64,000 nt of DNA from contig JAFQFA010000011.1 of the NCBI GenBank assembly GCA_017398725.1, positions 62,001-126,000 of the forward strand, read 5' to 3'. Below, piece after piece: positions 49,762-58,882 of this stretch. The stretch is from Oscillospiraceae bacterium (lineage in GTDB: Bacteria > Bacillota > Clostridia > Oscillospirales > Oscillospiraceae). Below the pieces are notes generated by a model. It saw nothing but the letters and a program-made list of their open reading frames with translations. It was not told the origin of the DNA and searched no databases. Every line of letters starts with the position of its first letter. The stretch's first letter is position 1. Both the position numbers and the translations under genes were made by a program.

Positions 49762-51063
49762 ATGGAAAAGCTGCAAGCCGGTTTCGGCAGGGAAGAGGCG
49801 ATGCCGGAAACGGTCATGCCCTTGGGCGGTGTCGGTCTGGTGGGCCGGGAGTATACCGGCGTGATGGATCCGCTTTATATCACATGCGTGGCGCTGACCG
49901 ATGAAACCGGGAAAACGGTTTTGCTGTATACCCAAGATTTTTTGAAATCAGAAGCCTATGTTACAACCATGCGCCAAGGGATCAGCGATGCCACCGGTGT
50001 TCCCTTTGACCATATTATGGTAGCATCTACCCATACCCACAGTGCGCCGGCAGTTTATAACGACAATTTGGAAGGGGCGCCGGCCTATCAAAAGAAATGC
50101 ACCGAGGCTGCGATCCGGGCCGCCCGGGCTGCCTTGCTGGATCGGGGGGCTGCCGGGCTATCCTGCGGCAGCTTTGACGGAAGTGGTTTGGCTTTTTGCC
50201 GCCATTATGTGATGGCAGACGGCTCTGTAAAAAAGACACCCGGCAAAAAGGCCTGTCCGGTAGCCCACGCCACAAAGCCTGACGACCAAGGACAGCTGGT
50301 GCGTATGCATCGAGAAGGGAAGCCGGATATTTTGCTCCTCGGGTTTAATATCCACCCTACTTTCTACGGGCAGCATAAGCAGACACAAATTTCTGCCGAT
50401 GCCCCTGCCACCGTCCGAAAGGATATAGAGGAAAAAACCGGGATGCTGGTGGCATACTTTACCGGTGCCGCCGGCAATCAAACCGGCTGCAGTCAGCTGC
50501 CGGATGCGCCTACCATGGATTGCGATGAATTTGGCAGAGCATTATCTGACCGGGTTATCGCCGCATTACCGGCGCTAAAGCCCTTGGATGCCGCCCCGAT
50601 TGCTATTACAACCGAGACCTTTACAGGCAAGAGCAATAAAGAGCGGATCGAGCTGTACGAGGTTACCCACGAGATCGTGGATCTTTATAGCGCACAAGGG
50701 GAAGCTGCGGTCAAGCTCTTGCTGGAAAAACACGGAATTTCCAGCGTTTGGGAAGCTTACGCCATCCGCCGCCGGTACGCAGCCGAAGATACCCGGTCCA
50801 TGTCCATATCTGTTATGAAGCTGGGCGGCCTTTCTTTTGTATTTGCCCCCTACGAGATGTTCGGTCCTCACGGGCAGTGGATCAAAGCCCATACCCCCGG
50901 GAAGATGACTTTTGTAGTCACCTGCTGCAATGAGAGTCACAGTTATCTGCCCACAAAGGAAGCCTTTGATTGGGATGTTTACGAAAAACTGGTGACCCTG
51001 TTTGCGCCCGGTACCGGCGAAAAAGTTGCTGAAACCATGATCGAAATGATTCGTTCTTTGTGA
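49762..51063 (+). CDS. Neutral/alkaline ceramidase-like hydrolase, cytoplasmic form
   Basis: This 433-residue protein resembles the N-terminal catalytic domain of neutral/alkaline non-lysosomal ceramidase: GFGREEAMPETVMPLGGVG at the start, VASTHTHSAP (~93-102, zinc His-x-His), FNIHPTFYG (~195-203, zinc His), TGAAGNQTG (~230-238) in the place of the ceramidase catalytic loop, and ESHSYLPTKEAFDWDVYE (~393-410). No signal peptide is seen, unlike its paralogue encoded 34 bases downstream. True ceramidases have G-D-V-S-P-N where this has GAAGNQ, so the substrate may be another amide or ester. A LysR gene diverges from it. Confidence 0.75.
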   Translation: MEKLQAGFGREEAMPETVMPLGGVGLVGREYTGVMDPLYITCVALTDETGKTVLLYTQDFLKSEAYVTTMRQGISDATGVPFDHIMVASTHTHSAPAVYNDNLEGAPAYQKKCTEAAIRAARAALLDRGAAGLSCGSFDGSGLAFCRHYVMADGSVKKTPGKKACPVAHATKPDDQGQLVRMHREGKPDILLLGFNIHPTFYGQHKQTQISADAPATVRKDIEEKTGMLVAYFTGAAGNQTGCSQLPDAPTMDCDEFGRALSDRVIAALPALKPLDAAPIAITTETFTGKSNKERIELYEVTHEIVDLYSAQGEAAVKLLLEKHGISSVWEAYAIRRRYAAEDTRSMSISVMKLGGLSFVFAPYEMFGPHGQWIKAHTPGKMTFVVTCCNESHSYLPTKEAFDWDVYEKLVTLFAPGTGEKVAETMIEMIRSL

Positions 51064-51097
51064 ATACCGTGCTTGATATACATATGGAGGAAATGAT

Positions 51098-52510
51098 ATG
51101 AAAAAGATAATTTCTGCACTGCTTGTCCTCTGCGTCATGCTGGGCCTGTGGGCCTGCGGCGATGAGCAGTCTGCCGGCGATGGTGAAAAGGGCTTGAAAG
51201 TGGGCTTTGCGAAAGAGACCATCATGCCGGAAAAGGTCATCCCTCTTGCCGGTGTTGGCATCGTTGACCGGAATTATGAGGGTGTGCTGGATACACTCTA
51301 CACCACCTGCATTGCCATCACGGATGAAAATGGCAACACGGTCCTGCTGTACACCAACGATCTGGTGAACAGCGCGGTTGAGTATTCAGAACCCGCCAAG
51401 GAACAAATATCCCGGGCTACCGGTATTGCCAAAGAAAACATTATGGTGGCGGCGACCCACACCCACTCCGCCCCCACCTATACCGCGACCCATATTGACG
51501 GCGTAACCGAATACAAGCAGTTGATTTTAGACGCCATGACCTCTGCAGGCAAAAAAGCCATTGCAGATCAGAGCCTTGCGGAGATCTCCGCCGGTGCAAC
51601 CAATGCAGTAGGGCTTGCTTTCAGCCGCCACTATGTGATGCTTGACGGCCGGATCGAAAAGAATTTCAATAAGGGGGATGTGCCTGTGGACCATCCCGAC
51701 GAGCCCAACGATACCGTGCAGATCGTCCGGTTTACCCGCCCGGAGGAAAATAAGAAAGATGTCATTATGATGACCTTCGGTATCCACCCCACCTTCAACG
51801 GTCAGCATTCGGATAAGAATATCTCTGCCGATTTCCCTGCGCCCACCCGGCAGTATATCGAAAATGAGACCGGCGCACTGGTTGCTTACTTTACCAGCTC
51901 TGCAGGCAACCAGATCGGAGACAGCGCCATACCCGGCGAGTCCAAGTTCAGCCGGAGTCAGTACATTGCATTCGGTCAGGCGTTGGGCAAGGTGGTGGTG
52001 GATTACCTTCCCAATCTGAAGCCCTTGGCTTCCGGCAGTGTGAATCTGCAAAACAAAGTCTTTGCCGCCACCGCTTATAAGGATAAGGTGGATATGCTGC
52101 CCGATGCAAAGAAGGTCAACGATGCCTACAATAAAAACGGCGAGGCAGCGGTGCAGGGCATGCTGAAAGAATACGGCTTTGACAGTGTTTGGGAAGCCAT
52201 TGCCATTGTTGACCGGGCCAAGATGGGCAAAACGGTGAATATCAGCTTGAACGCCCTGACCATCGGGGAACTTTCTATGGTGTTTACCCCCTTTGAAATG
52301 TTTGGTGATACGGCTAAGGATATTATGGGACGGACGCCCTATGACATGACGATGGTGGTTACTTGTGCCAACGGCAGCCACGGCTATTTCCCCACTAAGA
52401 AAGCTTATGATTATCAGGTCTACGAAGGCTTCGTGGCCAAGGTGGTGCCCGGTACGGCAGAGGAGATTGCCGATACGCTGGTGAACATGCTCAAGGATAT
52501 GAAAGGCTAA
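51098..52510 (+). CDS. Ceramidase-like hydrolase, lipoprotein form
   Basis: This 470-residue paralogue of the preceding gene carries a lipoprotein signal (MLGLWAC, lipidated Cys ~20) and so acts outside the membrane. The same landmarks occur in order: VGFAKETIMPEKVIPLAGVG, VAATHTHSAP, FGIHPTFNG, TSSAGNQIG and GSHGYFPTKKAYDYQVYE. A pair of one exported and one cytoplasmic enzyme of the same family suggests that a substrate is trimmed outside and, after uptake, again inside. It is transcribed with its neighbour and is followed by a strong terminator. Confidence 0.75.
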   Translation: MKKIISALLVLCVMLGLWACGDEQSAGDGEKGLKVGFAKETIMPEKVIPLAGVGIVDRNYEGVLDTLYTTCIAITDENGNTVLLYTNDLVNSAVEYSEPAKEQISRATGIAKENIMVAATHTHSAPTYTATHIDGVTEYKQLILDAMTSAGKKAIADQSLAEISAGATNAVGLAFSRHYVMLDGRIEKNFNKGDVPVDHPDEPNDTVQIVRFTRPEENKKDVIMMTFGIHPTFNGQHSDKNISADFPAPTRQYIENETGALVAYFTSSAGNQIGDSAIPGESKFSRSQYIAFGQALGKVVVDYLPNLKPLASGSVNLQNKVFAATAYKDKVDMLPDAKKVNDAYNKNGEAAVQGMLKEYGFDSVWEAIAIVDRAKMGKTVNISLNALTIGELSMVFTPFEMFGDTAKDIMGRTPYDMTMVVTCANGSHGYFPTKKAYDYQVYEGFVAKVVPGTAEEIADTLVNMLKDMKG

Positions 52511-52516
52511 AGAATC

Positions 52517-52550
52517 AAAAGGTGCGCTGATGTGATCAGCGCACCTTTTT
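52517..52550 (+). terminator. Terminator of the ceramidase-like pair
   Basis: AAAAGGTGCGCTGAT (52517-52531) is inverted at 52535-52549 with a GTG loop. Confidence 0.9.
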
Positions 52551-52555
52551 GCTGG

Positions 52556-52648
52556 GAAATTCTGGTTTATAGAACAATTGTCATATACCATTGCAGGGCG
52601 GGGGCTCTGCATGGTTATATGATAAACAAACCGAAAAATCAGAATTTA
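52556..52648. repeat. MITE-like palindromic element, copy D
   Basis: Left terminus GAAATTCTGGTTTATAG (52556-52572) and right terminus CGAAAAATCAGAATTTA (52632-52648) are inverted copies of the family terminus. The interior keeps GCAGGGCGGGGGCTCTGC as in copy A. 93 bp. Confidence 0.6.
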
Positions 52649-52675
52649 TATGGCATTATTTTTACCGAATATCCG

Positions 52676-52705
52676 TTGACAAGGAACAGACATGCATGGT
52701 ATAAT
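52676..52705 (+). promoter_or_regulatory. Promoter of the beta-helix/PHP gene
   Basis: TTGACA (52676-52681) and TATAAT (52700-52705), both consensus, are separated by 18 bases, 28 bases beyond copy D of the palindromic element. Confidence 0.8.
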
Positions 52706-52772
52706 GGTGGAAAATGTGGAATGATGTGGGAATTATGTGAACAACCACCCACAAAACCAAGGAGGATGTATT

Positions 52773-55700
52773 ATGAAGAAGCGTTGGCTTGGGATACTGC
52801 TTGTATTGGCGCTGCTGCTTACGGTAGCGGTGTTTGCCGTGCAGGCAGAACCGCAGACGGAACTCTGTCCCCACTGCAAAACACCCATGGACGAAATCAA
52901 ATGGAGTTCTTGGAGCTTTACTGGAGGTAGTATTGAAAGCGGTCACTATTATCTGACCCGTGAATATTACGGCCAGACCGCTATGATCAAGATTCCCGCG
53001 GAAGCGGATGTGTGCCTTGATCTGCGGGGTAAGATGTATTTTGCCCAGAATATCCATCCGTTTGATATTTATGGCAATTTGACGGTGATGGACACCGAAG
53101 GAAACGGCCAGTTTATTACCACCGGCTCCAACGGCGCTTCCGGCGGCTTTGCGAAAGTCAAGTCCACCGGCGTTTTGAACATTCTCAGCGGTACCATCCG
53201 CCGGATTGAAAAGACCGGCGTAACCATTTATACCGGTGGTCTGGTGTATGTGGAAGGCGGCACCATGAATGTGTCCGGCGGCGCACTGATTGGCGGCATT
53301 GCCCGCGCTAACAGCAGCTACAGCGCGCAGGGCGGCAACATTTACATGAAGAGCGGCACTTTGAATGTGTCCGGCGGTATCATTACCGGCGGCATGGCTT
53401 TGTCCGATACTGGTAAGAACGCCCAAGGCGGTAATATTTTCGCAAGTACCGTTGATGGTGCGGATGCGGTTGTCAATATTACCGGCGGCGTGATTTCTGA
53501 CGGCTATTCCGATCTGAACGGCGGCAATCTTTATCTGGGCAGTGCGGACCTGTGTGTTTCCGGTGATGCCGAGATCTTTGGGGGCCATGCAGTGCAGCAC
53601 GGCGGCAACATTGCCGTCATGTCCTCTAATGCCGGCGTAAGCCTGAATGGTGTAAAGGTTTCCGGCGGCGTGGCCGGCGGCAAGCTTAACGATGCCGATC
53701 AAGGTTCCGGCGGCGGTGGCAACATCTATGGCTACGAGGGTGAAATAAGCATTGCAGACAGTACTATTTCCGGCGATGTGCGCTTGGATTCTACCATGAC
53801 CTCCTTGACTCTGTCCGGCGTGGTAAAGCTTGGTCTGGGCAAGAGTAACGGTATGCTCATAGGCAAGACACTGGATGCCAATGTCAGCGCATTGCAGGAT
53901 GGCTCTGAAATTTTTGTACAGGCCGTTGATGCCTTTACACTGGCAATTCCCCAAGCAGATGCCCAGCGAATTGCCGGCTATTTTAAGGGTGCGATCCGTA
54001 CCGCTGTGACGTTGGAAGAGGACTTTACGCTGAAGGGTACGCAGGGGACGACCGGTTATTGTCCCCATTGCTATGACCCCGCAAATCCTGCCACAGTTAC
54101 ATGGACAAAGGGCTTGACCACCAGCGGTGATGGCCATTGCTATTTATCTGCCAATATGGTGGCTGAAGAAAATACGACCATTGGTGGCAATGTAATTTTG
54201 GACTTGAACGGCTATACCCTCGGCCGTACAAATCGCCGGATCATAATGCTTACTGCGGATAAGAGCCTGACGGTTCTGGACTCTGCGGGCGGCGGCAAAA
54301 TGGAAGGCACCGGTACGGTTGAAAATTATAACAAATACGGCGGCCTCATTGACTTTGTTGCAAAGAACAACACCTTTACCCTCTATAGCGGCACTGTGCG
54401 GATGAACCCCGGCACCGGTACCAGCGTGGTGCCCAGCGGCGGCGTGATCTACAGCCGTGTAAGCGGAAGTCAGACCGTGATCAACGGCGGTGTGATCAGC
54501 GGCGGTGTGCTGAAGGCCAGCGGAGCTACCGGCGGCGGTAATATCTACATGCTTGCCGGCGATACTCTGACAGTGAATGCAGGTATTATCAAAGGCGGCA
54601 ATGCCGGCGTGGCCAAGGGCGGCAATATTTATAATGCCGGCACGACCCAGATTAAGGGCGGCTTTATCCTTGGCGGTAAAGCAGCCGACGGCGGCAACCT
54701 TTATACTACCGGTGCGACCACGATTTCCGGCGGTACGATTTACGGCGGCACCGTAGCCGACAATGCCGGTACAACCGACGCAACAGAAGGCCGTGGCGGC
54801 AACCTGTACGCTACCGGCACTGCCAATGTATCCGGCGGCACCGTGAATGGCGGTAAAGCCCGGATCGGCGGCAATGCTTATGTCAGCGGTACGCTGAATA
54901 TTTCGGAAGAGGCAGTGCTCGCCGGTGGCGTGACAACCGGCAACGGCGGTAACGGCTATATCACCGGCACGCTGAATGTGACCGGCGGTCTGGTTACCGC
55001 GGGCAAGGCCTACAGTGGCGGCAACTTCTATATTTATGCTGACGGCAAGAACCAGAGCATTTCCGGCGGCCTTATTACCGCCGGTATTGCCGAGGGCTAT
55101 ACTTCCTCGAATGCAGCAGACGGTAAAGGCGGTAACTTCTACGTATCCAAGGGTACAGTTACCGTCTCCGGTACGGCTGTGATTTCCCGGGGTATTGCCA
55201 ACTATGGTGGTGGCAATGCCTATGTTACCGGTGTGCTGACAGTCAATGGCGGTCAGCTTCTGGGTGGCAGAACCTCTTCCAGCGGCAAGGACGGCGGCAA
55301 TGTGTACGCAGCCGGCGGTACTTTGAATGTCAACGGTGGCGAGCTGGTCAACGGTTATGCCAGCCAGCGGGGCGGCAACATCTACATGTCCAACGGCACC
55401 ACCAAGGTCAATATCACCGGCGGTACCGTGACCGGCGGCTATGCCTATAAATTCGGCGGCAACCTATGTCACAATGCCGGTATTACAAAGATCACCGGCG
55501 GCACGGTGTCTAAAGGCAGCGCAGCCCGGGGTGGCAACCTTTATCTGAGCTTTGTGGCCAATGCGACGATGACCATTGACGGTGCGGATTGCCCCCGGAT
55601 CATTGGCGGTACTGCCAAGTGCGAAGGCGGTAATATTTACTATGCGGCAGACGGCAGCCAGCCCGAAGCCAAGTACCCCAACACACACCCCACCCCTTGG

Positions 55701-57914
55701 TTGGTCATTGGCAACTGCGATATTTCTGAAGGCAAGGCCCTTTCCTTCGGTCAGGACATTTTTGTCAATAAAAACGCGCAGCTGCATGTGCTGGAAAACT
55801 TCCGCGGAACGACCTATGCCTACTTCTTTGGCCGCAGCTTTGAAAACAACGGCTTGGATCCTGCTTTGGATACGGCCACCGGCGATTTCTCCGGCATGCT
55901 GATCTTGGAAAACTGGGAAAGCAAGCCTTTCATCCTGCATAAGGATGGCGTTCTGAAACTTCCGCAGGCCGCTTCCGTCAAGGACGGTGTTTATACATGG
56001 TTTGTGGATAATGCGGCTTTGATGGAAGCATATGACGCCACTTGTGATTACATCGTGGCAGGCCCCGGAGAATTGGAACTCAAGGGTGGCGACTATATCA
56101 TTGACATGGCAGGAAATGCTGTGAATATTACCGGCACCGGAACGGTTACCGGTATGGACAGTGCCAATGATTCTTATAAGACTTACGGCAGCGCCACGTT
56201 CGCCGGCGATATCACCTTGGCAAGCACAAATGCCGTGGTCGATGGTAAGAGCTATTTTGCGCTCCGGGAGGACAATACCTATACATTCCATCGGTTGGAT
56301 ATGGATATTACCGGTGTGACCCTGCGGCCTGAAAAGGCTGGTTTGTATTACACTGCCCAGTGGCAGTGCGATGAAGCACTGGCCAAGAAAGTGGAAGCCT
56401 ACGGCGTGGCGATGAGTCTGGCCGGTGTTCCCGGTAACGATTTTGCAACGGACAGAAAGACCATGTACACCCGCCAGACAGGCGTGGAAGGCGGCATTAC
56501 CGGCAATGGCGTGCTGGTTAAGGAGATTCTTAAGTCCGTTCGTCCGGATAAGAACAGCGACTATGCTCAGAAGCCCATTTATGCGGTGGCATATGTGACT
56601 GTGGACGGCCAAAATTATACCGGCAATGCGGAGTCCTACAGCCTCCACGACATGCTCAAGATGCTTAGCGACAATATCTACGAGTATTATAGCAAAGCGG
56701 AAGCATTGAGCAACTTCATGGATTATTGGGACGATTACGGTCTCACCGGCAACGATTGGCAGATGGACTACCGGATTCCGGAGGGCATTGTAGATCTGCT
56801 GCAGGCATATGACGGCCTGAATGCCTATCAGGGCGAGCTTCACGATCATGCCAATACCGGCGGCACCTCCGACGGCAACTACACCCTGACCGAGTGGCTT
56901 ACCGGTATGCAGCAGCTGGATATGGACTTTGCGGCCATCGTCGATCACAAGCAGTACCTGCATATGGAACTGCCTGAGTGGGATAATAAGTATTTCATCG
57001 GTGGCAGTGAGGCTATGGCAATGCCCAAGGATCTGGAGGCAGCAACCCAGACAAAGATGCACTTCAACATGATCTTCTCGGATCCCATGGACCTGAAGGC
57101 AGCGGTGGAAGAGTATGACGCCATTGGGCCCGGCGGCGGATTCCGTCACTATGTGGATGAAACCACCGGCGAATGGCACTTTACCTACCTGCAAGGCTTT
57201 GAAGCCGATACTTCCGGCACCGGTGTGGCAATCAATTGCAGACCCAACAAGGCCGATATGGCAAAGCTGATCGAGATCGTTCGGAAGCATAACGGTATGT
57301 TCGTCCATGTCCATCCCACATCTTCTAGCTATATCAAGTCCACGCAGCCGCTGGATTACTGGTTTGCCGATTGGACAGGACTGGAAGTGTACTACACCAT
57401 CTGGTCCGACCGGAACAGCTCCGCGACCAAGAAGAACTATCAGCTTTGGTTGGATCTGCTGGATCTGGGCAAAAAGGTTTGGGCCACTGCAGGCAATGAT
57501 GAACATGCGATGCCTACCAACAAGGCGCTGAGCACCATTTATGCTACCGAGCAGGATGCAGAGGCCTTTATGAAGCAATTGCGTATCGGTAACTTTACTG
57601 CCGGTCATGTGGGCGTACAGATGACAGTAGGGGATCAGCTCATGGGCGGCGAATGTGACTTTACCGGCAAGCAGCTGGCCTTCCGCGTGGGCGATTTCCA
57701 TAGCACTGTTTACGATCCTACCCACACCTATCGGGCAGACCTGTACACAGATCAGGGCTTGAAGAAGAGCATGACCATAGATTGCGAAGAACCCTTCTAC
57801 TACAGCCAAGAAGCCGATGAAACGGCTAGGTTCTACCGTGTGGAGATCCACGATGTGACCACCGGCGAAATGCTGGCTTTGGGCAACCCCATCTGGAACA
57901 CCGCAGCCCAATAA
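52773..57914 (+). CDS. Giant secreted beta-helix protein with C-terminal PHP-type phosphoesterase domain
   Basis: This is a 1713-residue protein behind AAGGAGG. A signal peptide (1-~25) ends AVQA. Two modules each open with a C-P-H-C knuckle (CPHCKTP ~31-37 and CPHCYDP ~430-436) and a polysaccharide-lyase-like strand set (VILDLNGYTLG). They continue as long right-handed beta-helix arrays of GGNIYxxxGTLNVSGG-type rungs, more than 25 in total, to about residue 1000. After a beta-rich linker, residues ~1340-1713 form a PHP-like domain with metal ligands His1357-x-His1359 (GELHDHAN), Asp1391-His1392 (IVDHKQ), His1512-x-His1514 (VHVHPTSS) and His1578 (GNDEHAM). There is no LPXTG signal or C-terminal membrane helix, so it is released or non-covalently held. 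Confidence 0.8.
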   Translation: MKKRWLGILLVLALLLTVAVFAVQAEPQTELCPHCKTPMDEIKWSSWSFTGGSIESGHYYLTREYYGQTAMIKIPAEADVCLDLRGKMYFAQNIHPFDIYGNLTVMDTEGNGQFITTGSNGASGGFAKVKSTGVLNILSGTIRRIEKTGVTIYTGGLVYVEGGTMNVSGGALIGGIARANSSYSAQGGNIYMKSGTLNVSGGIITGGMALSDTGKNAQGGNIFASTVDGADAVVNITGGVISDGYSDLNGGNLYLGSADLCVSGDAEIFGGHAVQHGGNIAVMSSNAGVSLNGVKVSGGVAGGKLNDADQGSGGGGNIYGYEGEISIADSTISGDVRLDSTMTSLTLSGVVKLGLGKSNGMLIGKTLDANVSALQDGSEIFVQAVDAFTLAIPQADAQRIAGYFKGAIRTAVTLEEDFTLKGTQGTTGYCPHCYDPANPATVTWTKGLTTSGDGHCYLSANMVAEENTTIGGNVILDLNGYTLGRTNRRIIMLTADKSLTVLDSAGGGKMEGTGTVENYNKYGGLIDFVAKNNTFTLYSGTVRMNPGTGTSVVPSGGVIYSRVSGSQTVINGGVISGGVLKASGATGGGNIYMLAGDTLTVNAGIIKGGNAGVAKGGNIYNAGTTQIKGGFILGGKAADGGNLYTTGATTISGGTIYGGTVADNAGTTDATEGRGGNLYATGTANVSGGTVNGGKARIGGNAYVSGTLNISEEAVLAGGVTTGNGGNGYITGTLNVTGGLVTAGKAYSGGNFYIYADGKNQSISGGLITAGIAEGYTSSNAADGKGGNFYVSKGTVTVSGTAVISRGIANYGGGNAYVTGVLTVNGGQLLGGRTSSSGKDGGNVYAAGGTLNVNGGELVNGYASQRGGNIYMSNGTTKVNITGGTVTGGYAYKFGGNLCHNAGITKITGGTVSKGSAARGGNLYLSFVANATMTIDGADCPRIIGGTAKCEGGNIYYAADGSQPEAKYPNTHPTPWLVIGNCDISEGKALSFGQDIFVNKNAQLHVLENFRGTTYAYFFGRSFENNGLDPALDTATGDFSGMLILENWESKPFILHKDGVLKLPQAASVKDGVYTWFVDNAALMEAYDATCDYIVAGPGELELKGGDYIIDMAGNAVNITGTGTVTGMDSANDSYKTYGSATFAGDITLASTNAVVDGKSYFALREDNTYTFHRLDMDITGVTLRPEKAGLYYTAQWQCDEALAKKVEAYGVAMSLAGVPGNDFATDRKTMYTRQTGVEGGITGNGVLVKEILKSVRPDKNSDYAQKPIYAVAYVTVDGQNYTGNAESYSLHDMLKMLSDNIYEYYSKAEALSNFMDYWDDYGLTGNDWQMDYRIPEGIVDLLQAYDGLNAYQGELHDHANTGGTSDGNYTLTEWLTGMQQLDMDFAAIVDHKQYLHMELPEWDNKYFIGGSEAMAMPKDLEAATQTKMHFNMIFSDPMDLKAAVEEYDAIGPGGGFRHYVDETTGEWHFTYLQGFEADTSGTGVAINCRPNKADMAKLIEIVRKHNGMFVHVHPTSSSYIKSTQPLDYWFADWTGLEVYYTIWSDRNSSATKKNYQLWLDLLDLGKKVWATAGNDEHAMPTNKALSTIYATEQDAEAFMKQLRIGNFTAGHVGVQMTVGDQLMGGECDFTGKQLAFRVGDFHSTVYDPTHTYRADLYTDQGLKKSMTIDCEEPFYYSQEADETARFYRVEIHDVTTGEMLALGNPIWNTAAQ

Positions 57915-57923
57915 AAAACCAAT

Positions 57924-57957
57924 AAAAAAGAGAGAGTCTTTGACTCTCTCTTTTTTG
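57924..57957. terminator. Bidirectional terminator between the PHP and DeoR genes
   Basis: AAAAAAGAGAGAGT (57924-57937) is inverted at 57943-57956. The leftward regulator gene ends two bases later. Confidence 0.9.
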
Positions 57958-58725
57958 TTAGTCTGCATAAATAAAATTCAGATGATTGGCTTTGTATTTT
58001 TCTTTTAAATCATCCGGAAGGTCATTGTCGGTAATGTAAGTATAATCCTGTCGCAAGGGCACAATTTGGTAAGGGGTAGTTTTTTCGAACTTCGTGCTAT
58101 CTGCCAGTATATACACATGATCGCACCGGTGCAGTATCGGGGTGATCCGTTGGACAAGTTCCTGCGTGCGGCAGGTGATGCCCTTTTCCAGAGAAAGCAC
58201 CGATGGAAAGAAGAAAACCTTCTGCACATACAGGCCGGATAAAAAAGCGGCGGCAGCGGGGCCTCGAAATGCCCGTTCCGTGGCATAGTAGTTACCGCCG
58301 GTAAGCAGTACATTATATTCCGGCAGATCCCGCAGCGTTTCGAAAACATCCAAAGAATAGGTGACTACCGTCAGCTTCCGGATGCAGCTGCGGAGTTCTT
58401 GGGCGAAGGCAAGGGCGGTACTGCCGGCGCTGATGGCGATATAGTCCCCTTCGTTGACCAGCTTTGCCGCTGCCCGGGCAATGGCCTGCTTTTGCGGCTG
58501 TTGATCCTGCATGCGTTCCTTTAGCGGCCGGTAGAACCGGGTGGTGTTCAGTGACAGCGCACCACCGTGGACCCGGGTAAGAAGACCGGCTTTTTCCATG
58601 GCAGCCAGATCCCGCCGGGCAGTCTCCATGGAAATATCGAAGGTTTCCATCAGCTGGGCAATGCTTACAGCGCCGTGCTGCAGCAAAAGGGCCTGTATTT
58701 GATTGTGTCGTTGAGTAGCAAGCAT
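57958..58725 (-). CDS. DeoR/GlpR-family transcriptional regulator
   Basis: This 255-residue regulator has an N-terminal DeoR helix-turn-helix (QRHNQIQALLLQHGAVSIAQ, then SMETARRDLAAMEKAGLL, then RVHGGAL) and a C-terminal sugar-phosphate sensor domain of the isomerase fold (GDYIAISAGSTALAFAQEL, LLTGGNYYATERAFRGPAA). Members usually repress genes for sugar or nucleoside use and respond to a phosphorylated sugar. It converges on the PHP gene and no sugar operon lies next to it, so its target is elsewhere or unknown. Confidence 0.9.
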   Translation of the reverse strand: MLATQRHNQIQALLLQHGAVSIAQLMETFDISMETARRDLAAMEKAGLLTRVHGGALSLNTTRFYRPLKERMQDQQPQKQAIARAAAKLVNEGDYIAISAGSTALAFAQELRSCIRKLTVVTYSLDVFETLRDLPEYNVLLTGGNYYATERAFRGPAAAAFLSGLYVQKVFFFPSVLSLEKGITCRTQELVQRITPILHRCDHVYILADSTKFEKTTPYQIVPLRQDYTYITDNDLPDDLKEKYKANHLNFIYAD

Positions 58726-58773
58726 TTCAAATACCTCTCTTTTTCACATTATACCACATTGTTTCCTTCAGGT

Positions 58774-58845
58774 CAAATTCCAATTTGCCCAAGGGTTGGA
58801 TGAGGGATTCGATACCCATCCAACCCTTCGATAAACGGAAACTTA
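58774..58845. repeat. MITE-like palindromic element, copy E
   Basis: Left terminus CAAATTCCAATTTGCCC (58774-58790) and right terminus CGATAAACGGAAACTTA (58829-58845) resemble the family ends. The interior is a long stem AAGGGTTGGATG / CATCCAACCCTT. 72 bp. Confidence 0.5.
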
Positions 58846-58849
58846 ATAA

Positions 58850-58882
58850 AAAATGAGGACTGCTTTTGCAGTCCTCATTTTA
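58850..58882. terminator. Terminator overlapping the end of tcdA
   Basis: AAAATGAGGACTGC (58850-58863) is inverted at 58868-58881. The stop codon of the leftward gene (58875-58877) lies within the right arm. Confidence 0.8.

Noticed and set aside
52773..56000. GGN-rich repeats considered as a DNA repeat array or CRISPR
   Set aside because: The periodicity is at protein level with varying DNA sequence and variable unit length, and it lies in one intact reading frame.
55464..57968. 834-codon minus-strand open frame opposite the beta-helix/PHP gene
   Set aside because: It mirrors the codon pattern of the plus-strand gene, has no ribosome binding site or recognisable domain, and the plus-strand product has clear signal peptide and metal motifs.
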